Of a stretch of DNA of 64,000 nucleotides, positions 16,920-24,974 are shown piece by piece (within the stretch, counting starts at the first letter, position 1; each line of letters opens with the position of its first letter). The DNA comes from Brevundimonas diminuta (GTDB taxonomy: Bacteria; Pseudomonadota; Alphaproteobacteria; Caulobacterales; Caulobacteraceae). Below the pieces are notes generated by a model. It was not told where the DNA came from and made no database searches. It was given only the letters and a program-made list of their open reading frames with translations. The stretch is taken from positions 2,873,501-2,937,500 of the forward strand of contig NZ_CP073063.1 in the NCBI RefSeq assembly GCF_022654015.1. The letters are read 5' to 3'. A program made the position numbers and the translations under genes.

Positions 16920-17425
16920 CGGACGACACGGGCGATCGCCGGCTGGGGTTTGCACCCGTCGTCGATACGGAAACCCGGTTGCTGATCCTGGGCAGTTTGC
17001 CCGGCGACGCCTCGTTGAAGGCGGCGCAGTACTACGCCCATCCGCGCAACGCCTTTTGGCCCCTGATCGGCGGTGTGTTGGGCGAGGACTTGGCGGGACA
17101 ACCGTATGAGAAGCGCATCGAACGCTTGAAAGCGCGCGGCGTGGGACTGTGGGATGTGATTGCTTCGGCAGAACGGTCGGGCAGTCTCGATGCGGCGATC
17201 CGCTCGCCGGAGGCAGCCGATCTGCGCGGACTGATCGGGGGCTTGCCCCGGCTGAGGGCGGTCGCCTTCAACGGAAAGCTGGCGGCCAAGCTGGGACGGC
17301 GCATTATCGGCGACGTCGCAGGGGTTCGCCTTATCGACCTGCCTTCATCCAGCCCAGCTCATGCGATTCCACTGGCAGGCAAAGCGAACAGCTGGAATTC
17401 ATTGACTGATCTTATTGAACGATAG
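16916..17425 (+). CDS. DNA-deoxyinosine (hypoxanthine-DNA) glycosylase, UDG superfamily
   Basis: A 169-residue UDG-superfamily protein of the family-6 (hypoxanthine-DNA glycosylase) type; by family it excises hypoxanthine, the deamination product of adenine, from DNA. The GTG start at 16916 overlaps the previous TGA (GTGA). Motif 1 is ILGSLPGDASL (~24-34), followed by AQYYAHPRNAFWP, which is characteristic. The C-terminal motif is LPSSSPAHA, with AFNGKLAAKLG before it. Length is about right for the family. It is the last gene of the purB unit and is followed by a lower-GC, gene-free 148 bases. Confidence 0.85.
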   Translation: MTDDTGDRRLGFAPVVDTETRLLILGSLPGDASLKAAQYYAHPRNAFWPLIGGVLGEDLAGQPYEKRIERLKARGVGLWDVIASAERSGSLDAAIRSPEAADLRGLIGGLPRLRAVAFNGKLAAKLGRRIIGDVAGVRLIDLPSSSPAHAIPLAGKANSWNSLTDLIER

Positions 17426-17573
17426 GTCTCTTGCTGCAACGCAGCATAGAATTGCGAGTGAAAACTCAATGGCGAAGCTGCGATATCTTGTCGCGCGGAA
17501 TGCATCCATTGTGAGGTGTCACGCGTAACGTTCCCGTTACCGCCTTGAGAGCGGCCCAAAGGGAACGAAACAC

Positions 17574-18206
17574 ATGACCAAACTTCGCAATCTTATGCTC
17601 GTCGCTGTCTCCGGCGGCGCGCTGATGGCGCTCGGCGCCTGCGGCAACAACGAGCCGGCCGCCACGACGCCGGCGGAATCGACCGCCATGGCCCCGGCCG
17701 ACGGCGCCGCCATGGCCCCCGCGACTGACCCGATGGTGGGCGGCGCTGCCATGAGCCCGAACGAGACGATCGTCGCCAACGCCTCCAAAGCCTCCAATCT
17801 GACCACCCTGGTCGCCGCCGTGAAGGCCGCCGGCCTGGTCGACACCCTGCAAGGCGCGGGTCCGTTCACGGTCTTCGCCCCTGACAACGCCGCCTTCGAA
17901 AAGATCCCCGAGGCGACGCGCACCAGCCTGATGCAGCCGGCGATGAAGGCTGATCTGACCAAGATCCTGACCTACCACGTGGTCGCCGGTCGTTTGACGG
18001 CCGCCGATATCGCCGCCCAGGCCGAGGCCAACGGCGGCACCGCCACGCTGAAGACGGTTCAGGGTGAAGAACTGAAGGTTTCGGCCGGCCCGAATAACAC
18101 CTGGGTCATCACCGACGCCAAGGGCGGCAAGTCCACGATCACACAGGCCGACGTGGGCCAATCGAACGGCGTCGTCCACGTCGTCGACACGGTTCTGATG
18201 CCGTAA
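17574..18206 (+). CDS. Fasciclin (FAS1)-domain lipoprotein
   Basis: A 210-residue FAS1 protein anchored by a lipid: the signal sequence ends with the lipobox LGAC, placing the lipidated Cys at 23. A Met/Ala/Pro-rich spacer covers ~25-60. The FAS1 domain spans ~62-210, with TIVANASKASNLTTLVAAVK, then GPFTVFAPDNAAFEKIP, LTYHVVAG and VVHVVDTVLMP at the end. Unlike the FAS1 protein at 5191-6078 it has no long C-terminal tail. GGGAACG lies upstream near the start. The gene is monocistronic, with hairpins downstream. Role inferred only as cell-surface adhesion or envelope function. Confidence 0.92.
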   Translation: MTKLRNLMLVAVSGGALMALGACGNNEPAATTPAESTAMAPADGAAMAPATDPMVGGAAMSPNETIVANASKASNLTTLVAAVKAAGLVDTLQGAGPFTVFAPDNAAFEKIPEATRTSLMQPAMKADLTKILTYHVVAGRLTAADIAAQAEANGGTATLKTVQGEELKVSAGPNNTWVITDAKGGKSTITQADVGQSNGVVHVVDTVLMP

Positions 18207-18245
18207 AAAATATTTGGTTTCGGGCGGCGACGCCTGAAACCAAAT
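18205..18245 (-). terminator. Hairpin with U-run on the minus strand, downstream of the FAS1 lipoprotein
   Basis: A 14-bp stem (18212-18225 with 18232-18245, one G-T pair, 6-base loop) sits directly next to an A-run (18205-18210). Read on the minus strand it is stem plus TTTTTT, a rho-independent shape that would stop transcription coming from the DUF1476 gene before it enters the lipoprotein gene. On the plus strand the stem has no T-tract but may protect the mRNA end. Confidence 0.65.
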
Positions 18246-18322
18246 CTCGGCCCTGGTGTTCTTCAGGGGCGCGAGACGCACAGTACGCCGGGTGAAACAT
18301 CCCCCAACGTCCCCGGCAAGAA

Positions 18323-18358
18323 GAAAGGGCCGCACTTTCCCCCGGGTGCGGCCCTTTC
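18323..18358 (-). terminator. 13-bp hairpin terminator of the DUF1476 gene
   Basis: A perfect stem GAAAGGGCCGCAC (18323-18335) / GTGCGGCCCTTTC (18346-18358) with a 10-base loop lies 32 bases downstream of the minus-strand DUF1476 stop. The 3' side on that strand ends CTTTCTT. Together with the hairpin at 18205-18245 it insulates two convergent genes. Confidence 0.7.
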
Positions 18359-18390
18359 GAATTCTCAGATCAGTTCGAAGACCGAGGCGA

Positions 18391-18714
18391 TTACTCGCCG
18401 GCGCGGATCTGCTCGCGGGCGATCGAGGCCAGCTCGTCGATCTTGGAGCGAATCTCGCCCTCCGAGACCGACAGGCCCGAGGCCTTGAAGTCGCCGGCGA
18501 CCTTGCGGAACACGTCCTCGTCTCCCGGCTGCTCGAAATCGGCGCGCACCACGGCGGCGGCGTACTGGTCCGCGCTTTCGCTTGACAGGCCCATCTTTTC
18601 CGCAGCCCAAAGGCCCAGCATCCGGTTGCGCCGGGCGATGGCCTTGAACTCCTGCTCCTGATCGAGGGCGTATTTGGCTTCGAAGGCCTTTTCCCGATCG
18701 TCGAAGGTCGTCAT
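18391..18714 (-). CDS. DUF1476 protein, F1-ATPase zeta-type inhibitor
   Basis: A 107-residue, mostly helical cytosolic protein of the DUF1476 family. In Paracoccus and relatives this family is the zeta subunit that inhibits the F1Fo-ATPase. The start at 18714 (MTTFDDREKAFEAKYALDQE) is chosen because it is the conserved N terminus, the inhibitory segment in the studied member; an in-frame start 37 codons upstream adds Cys/Gly-rich sequence without family character. ARRNRMLGLWAAEKMGLS follows. Divergent from purC across 289 bases, and ends at a strong hairpin. Confidence 0.9.
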   Translation of the reverse strand: MTTFDDREKAFEAKYALDQEQEFKAIARRNRMLGLWAAEKMGLSSESADQYAAAVVRADFEQPGDEDVFRKVAGDFKASGLSVSEGEIRSKIDELASIAREQIRAGE

Positions 18715-19003
18715 TTCGCTCAGCAAAGCTCCGTCCACCCCGCTAACGTCGGGGCAAGCGCCGTCTATAGACCGCCCGCCCGCGAACGCAACCTGACTTG
18801 CGTCGCATGGACATCCTGTCCCCAATGAATGCGCCGCCGGCCATCCTCATTTGTATCGAGGGCCGCCTTCGGCTAAGGAGACCCCGAACGAGATTGACTG
18901 CCCGAACGATTCCGAAACGCGCCGCCAGGACCGGGGCTTCCCCCTCCACATATGGCCGCGCGATTTTTGTTTCTGGAGGGCGCCCGTAAGCCGGGACCGG
19001 ACC
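18715..19003. other. Divergent intergenic region between DUF1476 and purC
   Basis: This 289-base stretch holds the promoters of both genes but no open frame I would defend. Close to purC there is a TTCTGGAGGGCG segment with a GGAGGG run about 25 bases before the ATG. I could not assign a -35/-10 pair or a riboswitch with confidence. Confidence 0.4.
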
Positions 19004-19762
19004 ATGAACAGCAAGCGCAAGAAGATCTACGAAGGCAAGGCCAAGATCCTTTACGAAGGACCCGAGCCCGGCACCCTGATCCAGTATTTCAAGGACGACG
19101 CCACCGCCTTCAACGCGCAGAAAAAGGCCGTTCTCGAAGGCAAGGGCGTGGTGAACAACCAGATCAGCGAGTTCATCATGTCACGCCTGAACGGCATCGG
19201 CGTGACCAACCACTTCATCAAGCGTCTGAACCTGCGCGAGCAGCTGATCCGCGAAGTCGAGATCATTCCGCTGGAAGTCGTGTGCCGCAACATCGTCGCC
19301 GGCTCGATGAGCCAGCGCCTGGGCATCGAGGAAGGCACGCCCCTGCCCCGCTCGATCATCGAATTCTACTACAAGAAGGACGAGCTCAACGACCCGATGG
19401 TCACCGAAGAGCACATCACCGCCTTCAACTGGGCCTCGACCCAGGAGCTGGACGACATGCTGGCGATGACGGTGCGGGTGAACGACTATCTGTCAGGCCT
19501 GTTCAGCGCCGTCGGCATCACCCTAGTGGACTTCAAGATCGAGTTCGGCCGGGTGTGGGAAAACGACTTCAGCCGCGTCCTGCTGGCCGACGAGATCAGC
19601 CCCGACAGCTGCCGCCTGTGGGACGCCTCGACCGGCGAGAAGCTGGACAAGGACCGTTTCCGCCGAGACCTGGGCAACGTCATTGAAAGCTATACCGAAG
19701 TCGCGCGTCGCCTGGGCATCATGAAGGGCATGCCGACGGTGATCCAGGGAGGACTGCACTGA
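19004..19762 (+). CDS. purC: Phosphoribosylaminoimidazole-succinocarboxamide synthase
   Basis: PurC joins CAIR and aspartate with ATP to give SAICAR in purine synthesis. 252 residues, full length. The start at 19004 ([19 protein letters not shown]) is the conserved family start; an upstream in-frame Met at 18851 adds unrelated sequence. Nucleotide-binding and substrate loops are visible as [16 protein letters not shown], then [12 protein letters not shown] and VDFKIEFGR. Its TGA overlaps the purS ATG (TGATG at 19760-19764), so it is translationally coupled with purS. Confidence 0.98.
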   Translation: MNSKRKKIYEGKAKILYEGPEPGTLIQYFKDDATAFNAQKKAVLEGKGVVNNQISEFIMSRLNGIGVTNHFIKRLNLREQLIREVEIIPLEVVCRNIVAGSMSQRLGIEEGTPLPRSIIEFYYKKDELNDPMVTEEHITAFNWASTQELDDMLAMTVRVNDYLSGLFSAVGITLVDFKIEFGRVWENDFSRVLLADEISPDSCRLWDASTGEKLDKDRFRRDLGNVIESYTEVARRLGIMKGMPTVIQGGLH

Positions 19763-20013
19763 TGGCCCCAACCGCTTCAAGCAAGGTGAAAGTTCACGTC
19801 TTCCTCAAGCCCGGCGTCTTGGACGTTCAGGGCAAGGCCGTCGAAGGCGCCCTGCAGGGTCTGGGTTGGTCGGGCGTCTCCAACGCCCGCGTCGGCAAGC
19901 TGATCGAATTCGACCTCGCCGGCGCAGAAGACCCGCAAGGCGAAGCCAAGAAGATGTGCGAGCAGCTTCTCGCCAACACGGTGATCGAAAGCTACCGCAT
20001 CGAGGCGGCGTAA
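19762..20013 (+). CDS. purS: Phosphoribosylformylglycinamidine synthase, PurS subunit
   Basis: PurS is the small bridging subunit of the PurS-PurQ-PurL FGAM synthetase complex found where PurL is the short form, as here. 83 residues: [27 protein letters not shown] is diagnostic, and ANTVIESYRIE closes the protein. It overlaps purC by one base. In many alphaproteobacteria purQ follows directly; here a PEBP gene and an MFS gene stand between them. Confidence 0.97.
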   Translation: MAPTASSKVKVHVFLKPGVLDVQGKAVEGALQGLGWSGVSNARVGKLIEFDLAGAEDPQGEAKKMCEQLLANTVIESYRIEAA

Positions 20014-20022
20014 AGCCTGCTG

Positions 20023-20048
20023 CTCCTCTCCCATGTCGCGGGAAGGAG
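20023..20048. repeat. Solo hairpin of the intergenic-repeat type, downstream of purS
   Basis: CTCCTCTCCC (20023-20032) pairs with GGGAAGGAG (20040-20048) as a 9-bp stem with one bulged C and a 7-base loop. The CTCTCCC arm resembles the ends of the repeat elements at 1970-2113 and 37225-37365. It lies 10 bases after the purS stop and may end or stabilise the purCS transcript; there is no T-tract. Confidence 0.5.
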
Positions 20049-20108
20049 ACGGTTGCATCCTTCGGCATCGACGCCAGTTTAGCAGACGGCTTAATTGACG
20101 GAGCGCCC

Positions 20109-20588
20109 ATGACCTTCACGCTTACCTCCACCGATATCCAGGACGGCGGCGTGCTGCCGGACGCCCAGGTTCACGCCAAGGGCAATCAATCGCCCCAACT
20201 GTCATGGTCCGGTGCGCCGGAGGGCACCAAGAGCTATACGATCACCTGCTATGATCCCGATGCGCCGACTGGTTCGGGCTTCTGGCATTGGACGGTGGCC
20301 AATATTCCCGCGGATGTGACAGAGCTGCCGGCCGGCGCCGGCTCGCCGGGCGGGCATCTGCCCCACAGCGCCATCCAGGGCCGCACCGACTATGGTCAGC
20401 CCGGTTTCGGCGGCGCCGCCCCGCCGCCTGGCCACGGCCCGCACCGCTACATCTTCACCGTCTTCGCCGTGGATGTTGAGAGCTTGGACGTGACGGCCGA
20501 CAACTCCGGCGCCGTGTTCGGCTTCAACCTGCATTTCCACACCCTGGCCAAGGCGTCGATCACGGCGACCTACGAAAACAAAGCGTGA
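20109..20588 (+). CDS. YbhB/YbcL-type phosphatidylethanolamine-binding (PEBP) family protein
   Basis: A 159-residue cytosolic protein of the bacterial/archaeal PEBP group (Raf kinase inhibitor-like fold). The start at 20109 gives MTFTLTSTDIQDGGVLP, the usual opening. Core motifs are present: NQSPQLSWSGAPEGTKSYTI, then CYDPDAPTGSGFWHW, GPHRYIFTVFA and the closing TYEN. Ligand and role are unknown in bacteria. It sits between purS and an MFS transporter gene on the same strand and has no evident link to purine synthesis. Confidence 0.92.
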   Translation: MTFTLTSTDIQDGGVLPDAQVHAKGNQSPQLSWSGAPEGTKSYTITCYDPDAPTGSGFWHWTVANIPADVTELPAGAGSPGGHLPHSAIQGRTDYGQPGFGGAAPPPGHGPHRYIFTVFAVDVESLDVTADNSGAVFGFNLHFHTLAKASITATYENKA

Positions 20589-20648
20589 TCGGCGCCGGGC
20601 GGCGTCGCCCTTGTGGCGTCATGAACGCTGATTAGTTTGCAGCGCAAC

Positions 20649-21851
20649 ATGACCGACGCCGCCCTCGACACTCCCCTTCCCGCCCGCTCGCGCGGGGCGG
20701 TGGCCCTCGTGCTGATCGCCCTAGCCATGGGCGGGTTCGCGATCGGTGTGACCGAGTTCGCGGCCATGAGCATCCTGCCAGACTTCGCCGCCGGGCTCGG
20801 CGTCGATGCGCCGACCGCCGGCCACGTCATCAGCGCCTATGCCGCCGGCGTCGTGGTCGGCGCGCCGATCCTGGCGGTCTTAGGCGCGCGCTACCCGCGC
20901 TGGCTGCTATTGATCGCCTTCATGGCCCTGTTCGCCATCGGCAATGTGGCCAGCGCCCTGGCCCCGACCTATCACTGGATGCTGGTCTTCCGCTTCCTCA
21001 GCGGCCTGCCGCACGGGGCCTATTTCGGCGTGGCGGCCCTGGTCGCGGCCTCGATCGTGCCCCTGCATTTTCGCACGCGGGCGGTGTCGACCATCCTGAT
21101 GGGACTGACGGTCGGCACCGTGCTGGGCGTTCCCGTCGTCAACATCATCAGCCATGCCCACGGCTGGCGCTGGACCTTCGCCATCGTCGGCGTACTGGCC
21201 GTTCTCACGATGGCGCTGGTCGCCCTGTTCGCGCCGCGCGATCCGGCCCACCCCGACGCCAGCCCCTGGCGCGAGCTGGGCGCCCTGAAGCGCAGCCAGG
21301 TCTGGCTGACGCTGGGTGTCGGCGCCATCGGCTTTGGCGGCATGTTTGCGGTTTACGCCTATCTGGCCTCGACGCTTGAGGCGGTGACGGGCGCCAGCTC
21401 CGGCGTGCTGCCTTGGGTCTTCGCCGTGTTCGGGGTCGGCATGTTCCTGGGCAATATCCTGGGCGCTTGGGCGGCGGATCATCTGGGGTTCAAGGCGGCG
21501 GGCGGCCTGTTGCTATGGAGTGCAGCGGCTCTGGCCCTCTATCCGCTGGCGGCGCCCCACCTGTGGGCCGTGATGGTCGTGGTCTTCCTGATCGGCGGCG
21601 GAGGCGGCCTGGGGTCGATCCTGCAGACGCGGCTGATGGACGTCGCCGGCGACGCCCAGACCCTGGCGGCGGCGCTCAACCATTCGGCGTTCAACACGGC
21701 CAACGCCATCGGCCCGCTCTTGGGCGGAATGGCGATCGCGGCCGGCTACGGTTGGGCCTCGACCGGCTGGGTCGGCATGGGCTTGTCGCTGGGCGGCTTC
21801 GTCATCTTCCTGATCGCCTGGCTGACGGGTCGCGCGCGCGCGACGGCCTGA
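20649..21851 (+). CDS. MFS transporter, DHA1 (AraJ-like) family
   Basis: A 400-residue inner-membrane transporter with 12 predicted helices. The ATG at 20649 (MTDAALDTPLPARSRGAVAL) is preferred over a TTG four codons upstream. MGGFAIGVTEFAAMSILPD in helix 1 and RFLSGLPHGAYFGVAALVAA in helix 4 are typical of the AraJ/YdhP branch of drug:H+ antiporters. The signature loop LGARYPRWLLL lies between helices 2 and 3. Substrate unknown. Ends 33 bases before purQ on the same strand. Confidence 0.9.
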   Translation: MTDAALDTPLPARSRGAVALVLIALAMGGFAIGVTEFAAMSILPDFAAGLGVDAPTAGHVISAYAAGVVVGAPILAVLGARYPRWLLLIAFMALFAIGNVASALAPTYHWMLVFRFLSGLPHGAYFGVAALVAASIVPLHFRTRAVSTILMGLTVGTVLGVPVVNIISHAHGWRWTFAIVGVLAVLTMALVALFAPRDPAHPDASPWRELGALKRSQVWLTLGVGAIGFGGMFAVYAYLASTLEAVTGASSGVLPWVFAVFGVGMFLGNILGAWAADHLGFKAAGGLLLWSAAALALYPLAAPHLWAVMVVVFLIGGGGGLGSILQTRLMDVAGDAQTLAAALNHSAFNTANAIGPLLGGMAIAAGYGWASTGWVGMGLSLGGFVIFLIAWLTGRARATA

Positions 21852-21884
21852 CAAGGTGAAAGAAGCCTGCTAAAGGCCCGCGCC

Positions 21885-22547
21885 ATGAGCGCAGCCGTCA
21901 TCGTCTTCCCCGGTTCCAACTGTGATCGCGACTGCAAGGTCGCCGTCGAACGCTCCACCGGCGAGCCGGTCTCGATGGTGTGGCACGCCGAGACCGAACT
22001 GCCCCAGGGTTTGGACCTGATCGTCATTCCCGGCGGCTTCTCCTACGGCGACTATCTGCGCTGCGGCGCCATGGCGGCCCAGTCGCCGGTGATGCAGGCG
22101 GTCAAGAAGGCCGCGGACGACGGCGTCGCCGTGGTCGGCATCTGCAACGGCTTCCAGATCCTGTGTGAAGCCGGAATGCTGCCCGGCGCCCTGCTGCGCA
22201 ACAAGGGACTGAAATACGTCTGCAAGCCCATCGCCCTGACCGTCGCCAACGGCCAGACCCGCTTCACCGCCGGCTATCAGGGCCAGCGCGAAGTGACGAT
22301 GACCCAAGGCAACGGCGACGGAAACTTCTTCGCCGACGCTGAGACCCTGGCCCGGATCGAGGGCGAGGGTCAGGTCGTCTTCCGCTACGTCGACAACCCC
22401 AACGGCTCGGTCAACGACATCGCCGGCATCCAGAACGCGCGCGGCAATGTCCTGGGCATGATGCCCCACCCGGACCGTGCCTTCGAAGCCGAACTCGGCT
22501 CCGCCGACGGCGCGACCCTTTTCCAGAGCATCTACGCTGCCGCTTGA
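21885..22547 (+). CDS. purQ: Phosphoribosylformylglycinamidine synthase, glutaminase subunit PurQ
   Basis: Class I glutamine amidotransferase subunit that feeds ammonia to PurL for FGAM synthesis. 220 residues; opens [17 protein letters not shown]. The catalytic Cys is Cys87 in [11 protein letters not shown]. The His is His195 in [10 protein letters not shown], where the third triad position two residues on is Asp197 rather than the more usual Glu, a conservative change. AMAAQSPVM and [11 protein letters not shown] are other family blocks. It acts with purS (19762) and purL (25468) in this window. Confidence 0.97.
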   Translation: MSAAVIVFPGSNCDRDCKVAVERSTGEPVSMVWHAETELPQGLDLIVIPGGFSYGDYLRCGAMAAQSPVMQAVKKAADDGVAVVGICNGFQILCEAGMLPGALLRNKGLKYVCKPIALTVANGQTRFTAGYQGQREVTMTQGNGDGNFFADAETLARIEGEGQVVFRYVDNPNGSVNDIAGIQNARGNVLGMMPHPDRAFEAELGSADGATLFQSIYAAA

Positions 22548-22578
22548 CGGCAATCGCAAGTTGGTGCGCATTGAGCGT

Positions 22579-23415
22579 ATGCGCAGCCTTCTATCACTTT
22601 CCGCCTATCTCGTGGCGGTCGCCACCACCACCACCGCTGCCTTCGCGCAGGAGATCACGCCTCAGAGTGAAGACTGGACTCTCACTTCTGCCCCTGAACG
22701 CAAGGCGGTGCTGGCCACAATCGACTTCACCTCAGGCCTGACGATCGCAGCACGTTGCGTTGATAATGCGTACGACGTGCTGATCACCGGATTGCCTGAG
22801 GCCACGAGAGGTTCAACGTCGCGGGAACTCGGGATCCAGGCCGGCGATCAAGAACAGCCCTACACGTCCGTGTGGACTGTGGGCACGCAACGCAGCATGG
22901 CTTTCAGTCGCCTCCCTGCCGTGGTCGCCCGCGATTTGGCGAAAGGCGGCAAACTGCAGGTTATTGTGCCTGGAAACAACGGCGCGCCGCGCACGCGTTA
23001 TGTGATGGAGCTTGATCCGTCGAGCACTGCTATCGAACAAACCTTGACGGCTTGTGGCCGGCCGATGGTTGATCCGCGCGAAACCCGAGCAGCCGAAGTT
23101 GACGGCAATGGTCAAGACGGACTGCCGAATACGGTTCAATGGCAAACAATGCCACGACCGGCCTTCCCAAATCCCGTCAGGGACAGATCTCCTCTTGAGG
23201 GTTACGTTGTGCTGTCTTGCGTCGTAACTGCCTCGGGCCAGTTGACTGAGTGCCAGCCCGAAAGCGAGCAGCCAGCAGGATATGATTTGTGGAAGGCGGT
23301 TGAGCGGTCGTTGCCGCGGGCACGGCTCAAGCTATCGGATGAGGCGTCGGCAGCGGGTTTGACATTGGCTGACCGGATGGTCCGCTTCTCAGTCAACTTC
23401 AAGGTTGAGCCCTAG
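22579..23415 (+). CDS. Secreted protein with TonB-C-like C-terminal domain (unknown)
   Basis: A 278-residue exported protein. The start at 22579 (MRSLLSLSAYLVAVATTTTAAFAQ) gives a signal peptide; an in-frame start inside purQ was rejected. Residues ~25-175 have no family I recognise. The last ~100 residues (FPNPVRDRSPLEGYVVLSCV, then VTASGQLTECQPESEQPAG and FSVNFKVEP) have the beta-alpha-beta pattern and the GxV/x-C-x-V look of TonB C-terminal domains. There is no N-terminal transmembrane anchor or proline linker, so it is not a classical TonB. Base composition is visibly more AT-rich than neighbours. It begins 31 bases after purQ and ends 6 bases before a convergent gene. Confidence 0.75.
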   Translation: MRSLLSLSAYLVAVATTTTAAFAQEITPQSEDWTLTSAPERKAVLATIDFTSGLTIAARCVDNAYDVLITGLPEATRGSTSRELGIQAGDQEQPYTSVWTVGTQRSMAFSRLPAVVARDLAKGGKLQVIVPGNNGAPRTRYVMELDPSSTAIEQTLTACGRPMVDPRETRAAEVDGNGQDGLPNTVQWQTMPRPAFPNPVRDRSPLEGYVVLSCVVTASGQLTECQPESEQPAGYDLWKAVERSLPRARLKLSDEASAAGLTLADRMVRFSVNFKVEP

Positions 23416-23421
23416 ATCCGG

Positions 23422-23622
23422 TCAGGCGTCCTTAACTTGAGAGCGACCGTCGGACAGGTCCACTGTCTGATCGTCTTCTCCGCTTTCGTCATCGAAAGCC
23501 CTTTCTCCCGGTTCGCGCTGGGCGGCCAGTTCGCGGGCGCCGACGCCTAGGCCTTGTTCGATAGCGCGGTTGGCGGCGACTTCGTCTTCGAGCGAGGGCT
23601 GGGTGTTGTCGGTATCGGCCAT
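23422..23622 (-). CDS. Small acidic protein, 66 aa (unknown)
   Basis: MADTDNTQPSLEDEVAANRA starts a 66-residue strongly acidic, hydrophilic protein rich in Glu, Asp and Gln, with a disordered look (FDDESGEDDQTVDLSDG). It has no signal peptide or membrane segment. Preceded by a GGAGTC-like ribosome site (complement of 23627-23632). Similar small acidic genes lie at 24975 and 25217. Function unknown. Confidence 0.7.
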   Translation of the reverse strand: MADTDNTQPSLEDEVAANRAIEQGLGVGARELAAQREPGERAFDDESGEDDQTVDLSDGRSQVKDA

Positions 23623-23678
23623 GATGGACTCCTGAGTGTGGATTGCCCCTCACAACCACGCGGTCGGGCCGATTGTTC

Positions 23679-24056
23679 CTAACGGCCGAAAAACGGCTCC
23701 AGACTGGCGCGCGACAGCGGGCGGAAGATCAGGAACTGACCGTCCACCGTCACCGTGACCTCATGCGCCTGAGGTCGCTGCAGCAGCGCGGGATCATCGA
23801 GCGACACGGCGCGACCTGAGGCGATATCGCGCGCATCCAGCGCCGGCATCGTCGGCCGCCCGTTCTCGTTGGCGAGCGCCGACAGGAAACCCCGCACCTC
23901 ATTGGCCTGCTGCTGGGGCGTCAGGCCCGCGCGAACACGTGACCAGGCAGTCTGGACCGAGGTGGGCAGCGGCGCTCCGCTCGTCTGGGCGGACGCCTGG
24001 CCCGCTGCCACGATTATCGCGATCAACAGAGCCGGCAGGGAGGCTTTGAGCGTCAT
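23679..24056 (-). CDS. Small secreted protein, 125 aa (unknown)
   Basis: The start at 24056 gives MTLKASLPALLIAIIVAAGQASAQ, a Sec signal peptide with cleavage after ASA. The mature ~100 residues (TAWSRVRAGLTPQQQANEVR, later DGQFLIFRPLSR) carry no motif I know and contain no Cys. A longer in-frame reading to 24584 runs antisense through the membrane-protein gene and was discarded. Divergent from the membrane protein at 24174. Confidence 0.7.
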   Translation of the reverse strand: MTLKASLPALLIAIIVAAGQASAQTSGAPLPTSVQTAWSRVRAGLTPQQQANEVRGFLSALANENGRPTMPALDARDIASGRAVSLDDPALLQRPQAHEVTVTVDGQFLIFRPLSRASLEPFFGR

Positions 24057-24173
24057 GTCGGTCAGGATGAGGCCGCCAGCCGCCAATGCAAGCTTCACTT
24101 TTCTGCCGCTCGCGGTGAACCTTCTGGCGTGGCGAGGCGTAAAGGCGGGAACACGCGTCGCACTGGAAATCGA

Positions 24174-24971
24174 ATGTCCTCCATAATCCGTCCCACGCCC
24201 CGCCAACGCACCCGTCGTCTGGTCGTCCTGGCCGCCGCGCTCTTCGCCATCATCGTGCCCCTGGTTCAGAACCTGGCGGGCCTGGGCCTGAACCAGGCCG
24301 AGTTCGCCGCAGACGGCAACAGCACCCTGCGCGTTGCGGGCTACGCCTTCTCGATCTGGGGCCTGATCTATATCGGCATTCTGGCCTATGCGATCCGTCA
24401 GGCCCTGCCGCAGACGGGTGAAAGCCCGCTGCTGGGCCGGATGGGCCTGCCGTCCGCCGTCGCCTTCTTCGGCATCGGCTTCTGGATCATCGTCGCGGCC
24501 CTGAACCTGAAGGCCGCCAGCGTGGGCGTGATCTTCGCCTCGCTGATCGCGCTGTTGCTGCCGATGCTGGCCGTATCCGGCCATATCCGCGCGCTGCGGA
24601 TGTTTGATCGCGAGCGCATCCTGCTGGTCTGGCCCCTGGCGGCCCTGGCGGGCTGGCTGACGGTGGCTGCGCCGTTGAACCTGATCACGACGGCGACCGC
24701 GTTCAACGCCCTGCCCGCCGCCCTGTCGCCTGACCTGTGGGCCATCGTCGCCATCGTGGCCGTCACGGTCGTCGCCCTGGCGGTGACCGCTGTGCTGCGC
24801 ACCCTCGCCTATCCGCTGCCGACCGCCTGGGGTCTTCTGGGCGCGTTCGTCGCCGAACAGGCGGACAAGCCGACCGTCGCCTTCACGGCCCTGGCCGGCG
24901 CGATCGTCCTGCTGATCGGCGGCCTGCTGCTGACCTTCCGCCTGCGACCCGGCGTCGAACGCGCTCGCTAA
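24174..24971 (+). CDS. Eight-helix membrane protein, possibly TspO-like
   Basis: A 265-residue inner-membrane protein from the ATG at 24174 (MSSIIRPTPRQRTRRLVVLA). I count about eight hydrophobic segments across the whole length. YAFSIWGLIYIGILAY in the second is reminiscent of the long, tryptophan-containing TspO/MBR-related membrane proteins of bacteria, and TVAAPLNL is another partly conserved segment. The similarity is by eye only. Neighbours are small acidic and small secreted proteins, which give no functional clue. Confidence 0.75.
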   Translation: MSSIIRPTPRQRTRRLVVLAAALFAIIVPLVQNLAGLGLNQAEFAADGNSTLRVAGYAFSIWGLIYIGILAYAIRQALPQTGESPLLGRMGLPSAVAFFGIGFWIIVAALNLKAASVGVIFASLIALLLPMLAVSGHIRALRMFDRERILLVWPLAALAGWLTVAAPLNLITTATAFNALPAALSPDLWAIVAIVAVTVVALAVTAVLRTLAYPLPTAWGLLGAFVAEQADKPTVAFTALAGAIVLLIGGLLLTFRLRPGVERAR

Positions 24972-24974
24972 GCC

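Noticed and set aside
16337..17425. Long reading of the DNA glycosylase frame starting inside the 2OG oxygenase gene
   Set aside because: The first ~193 codons are out of frame with the conserved oxygenase; the GTG at 16916 with GTGA overlap is the sensible start.
18851..19003. N-terminal extension of purC from an upstream Met
   Set aside because: The extra 51 residues (Trp/Cys/Arg-rich) have no match to PurC; the conserved start is at 19004.
18715..19003. Possible riboswitch in front of purC
   Set aside because: I could not find a purine, ykkC or other known aptamer core or convincing paired arms in this leader.
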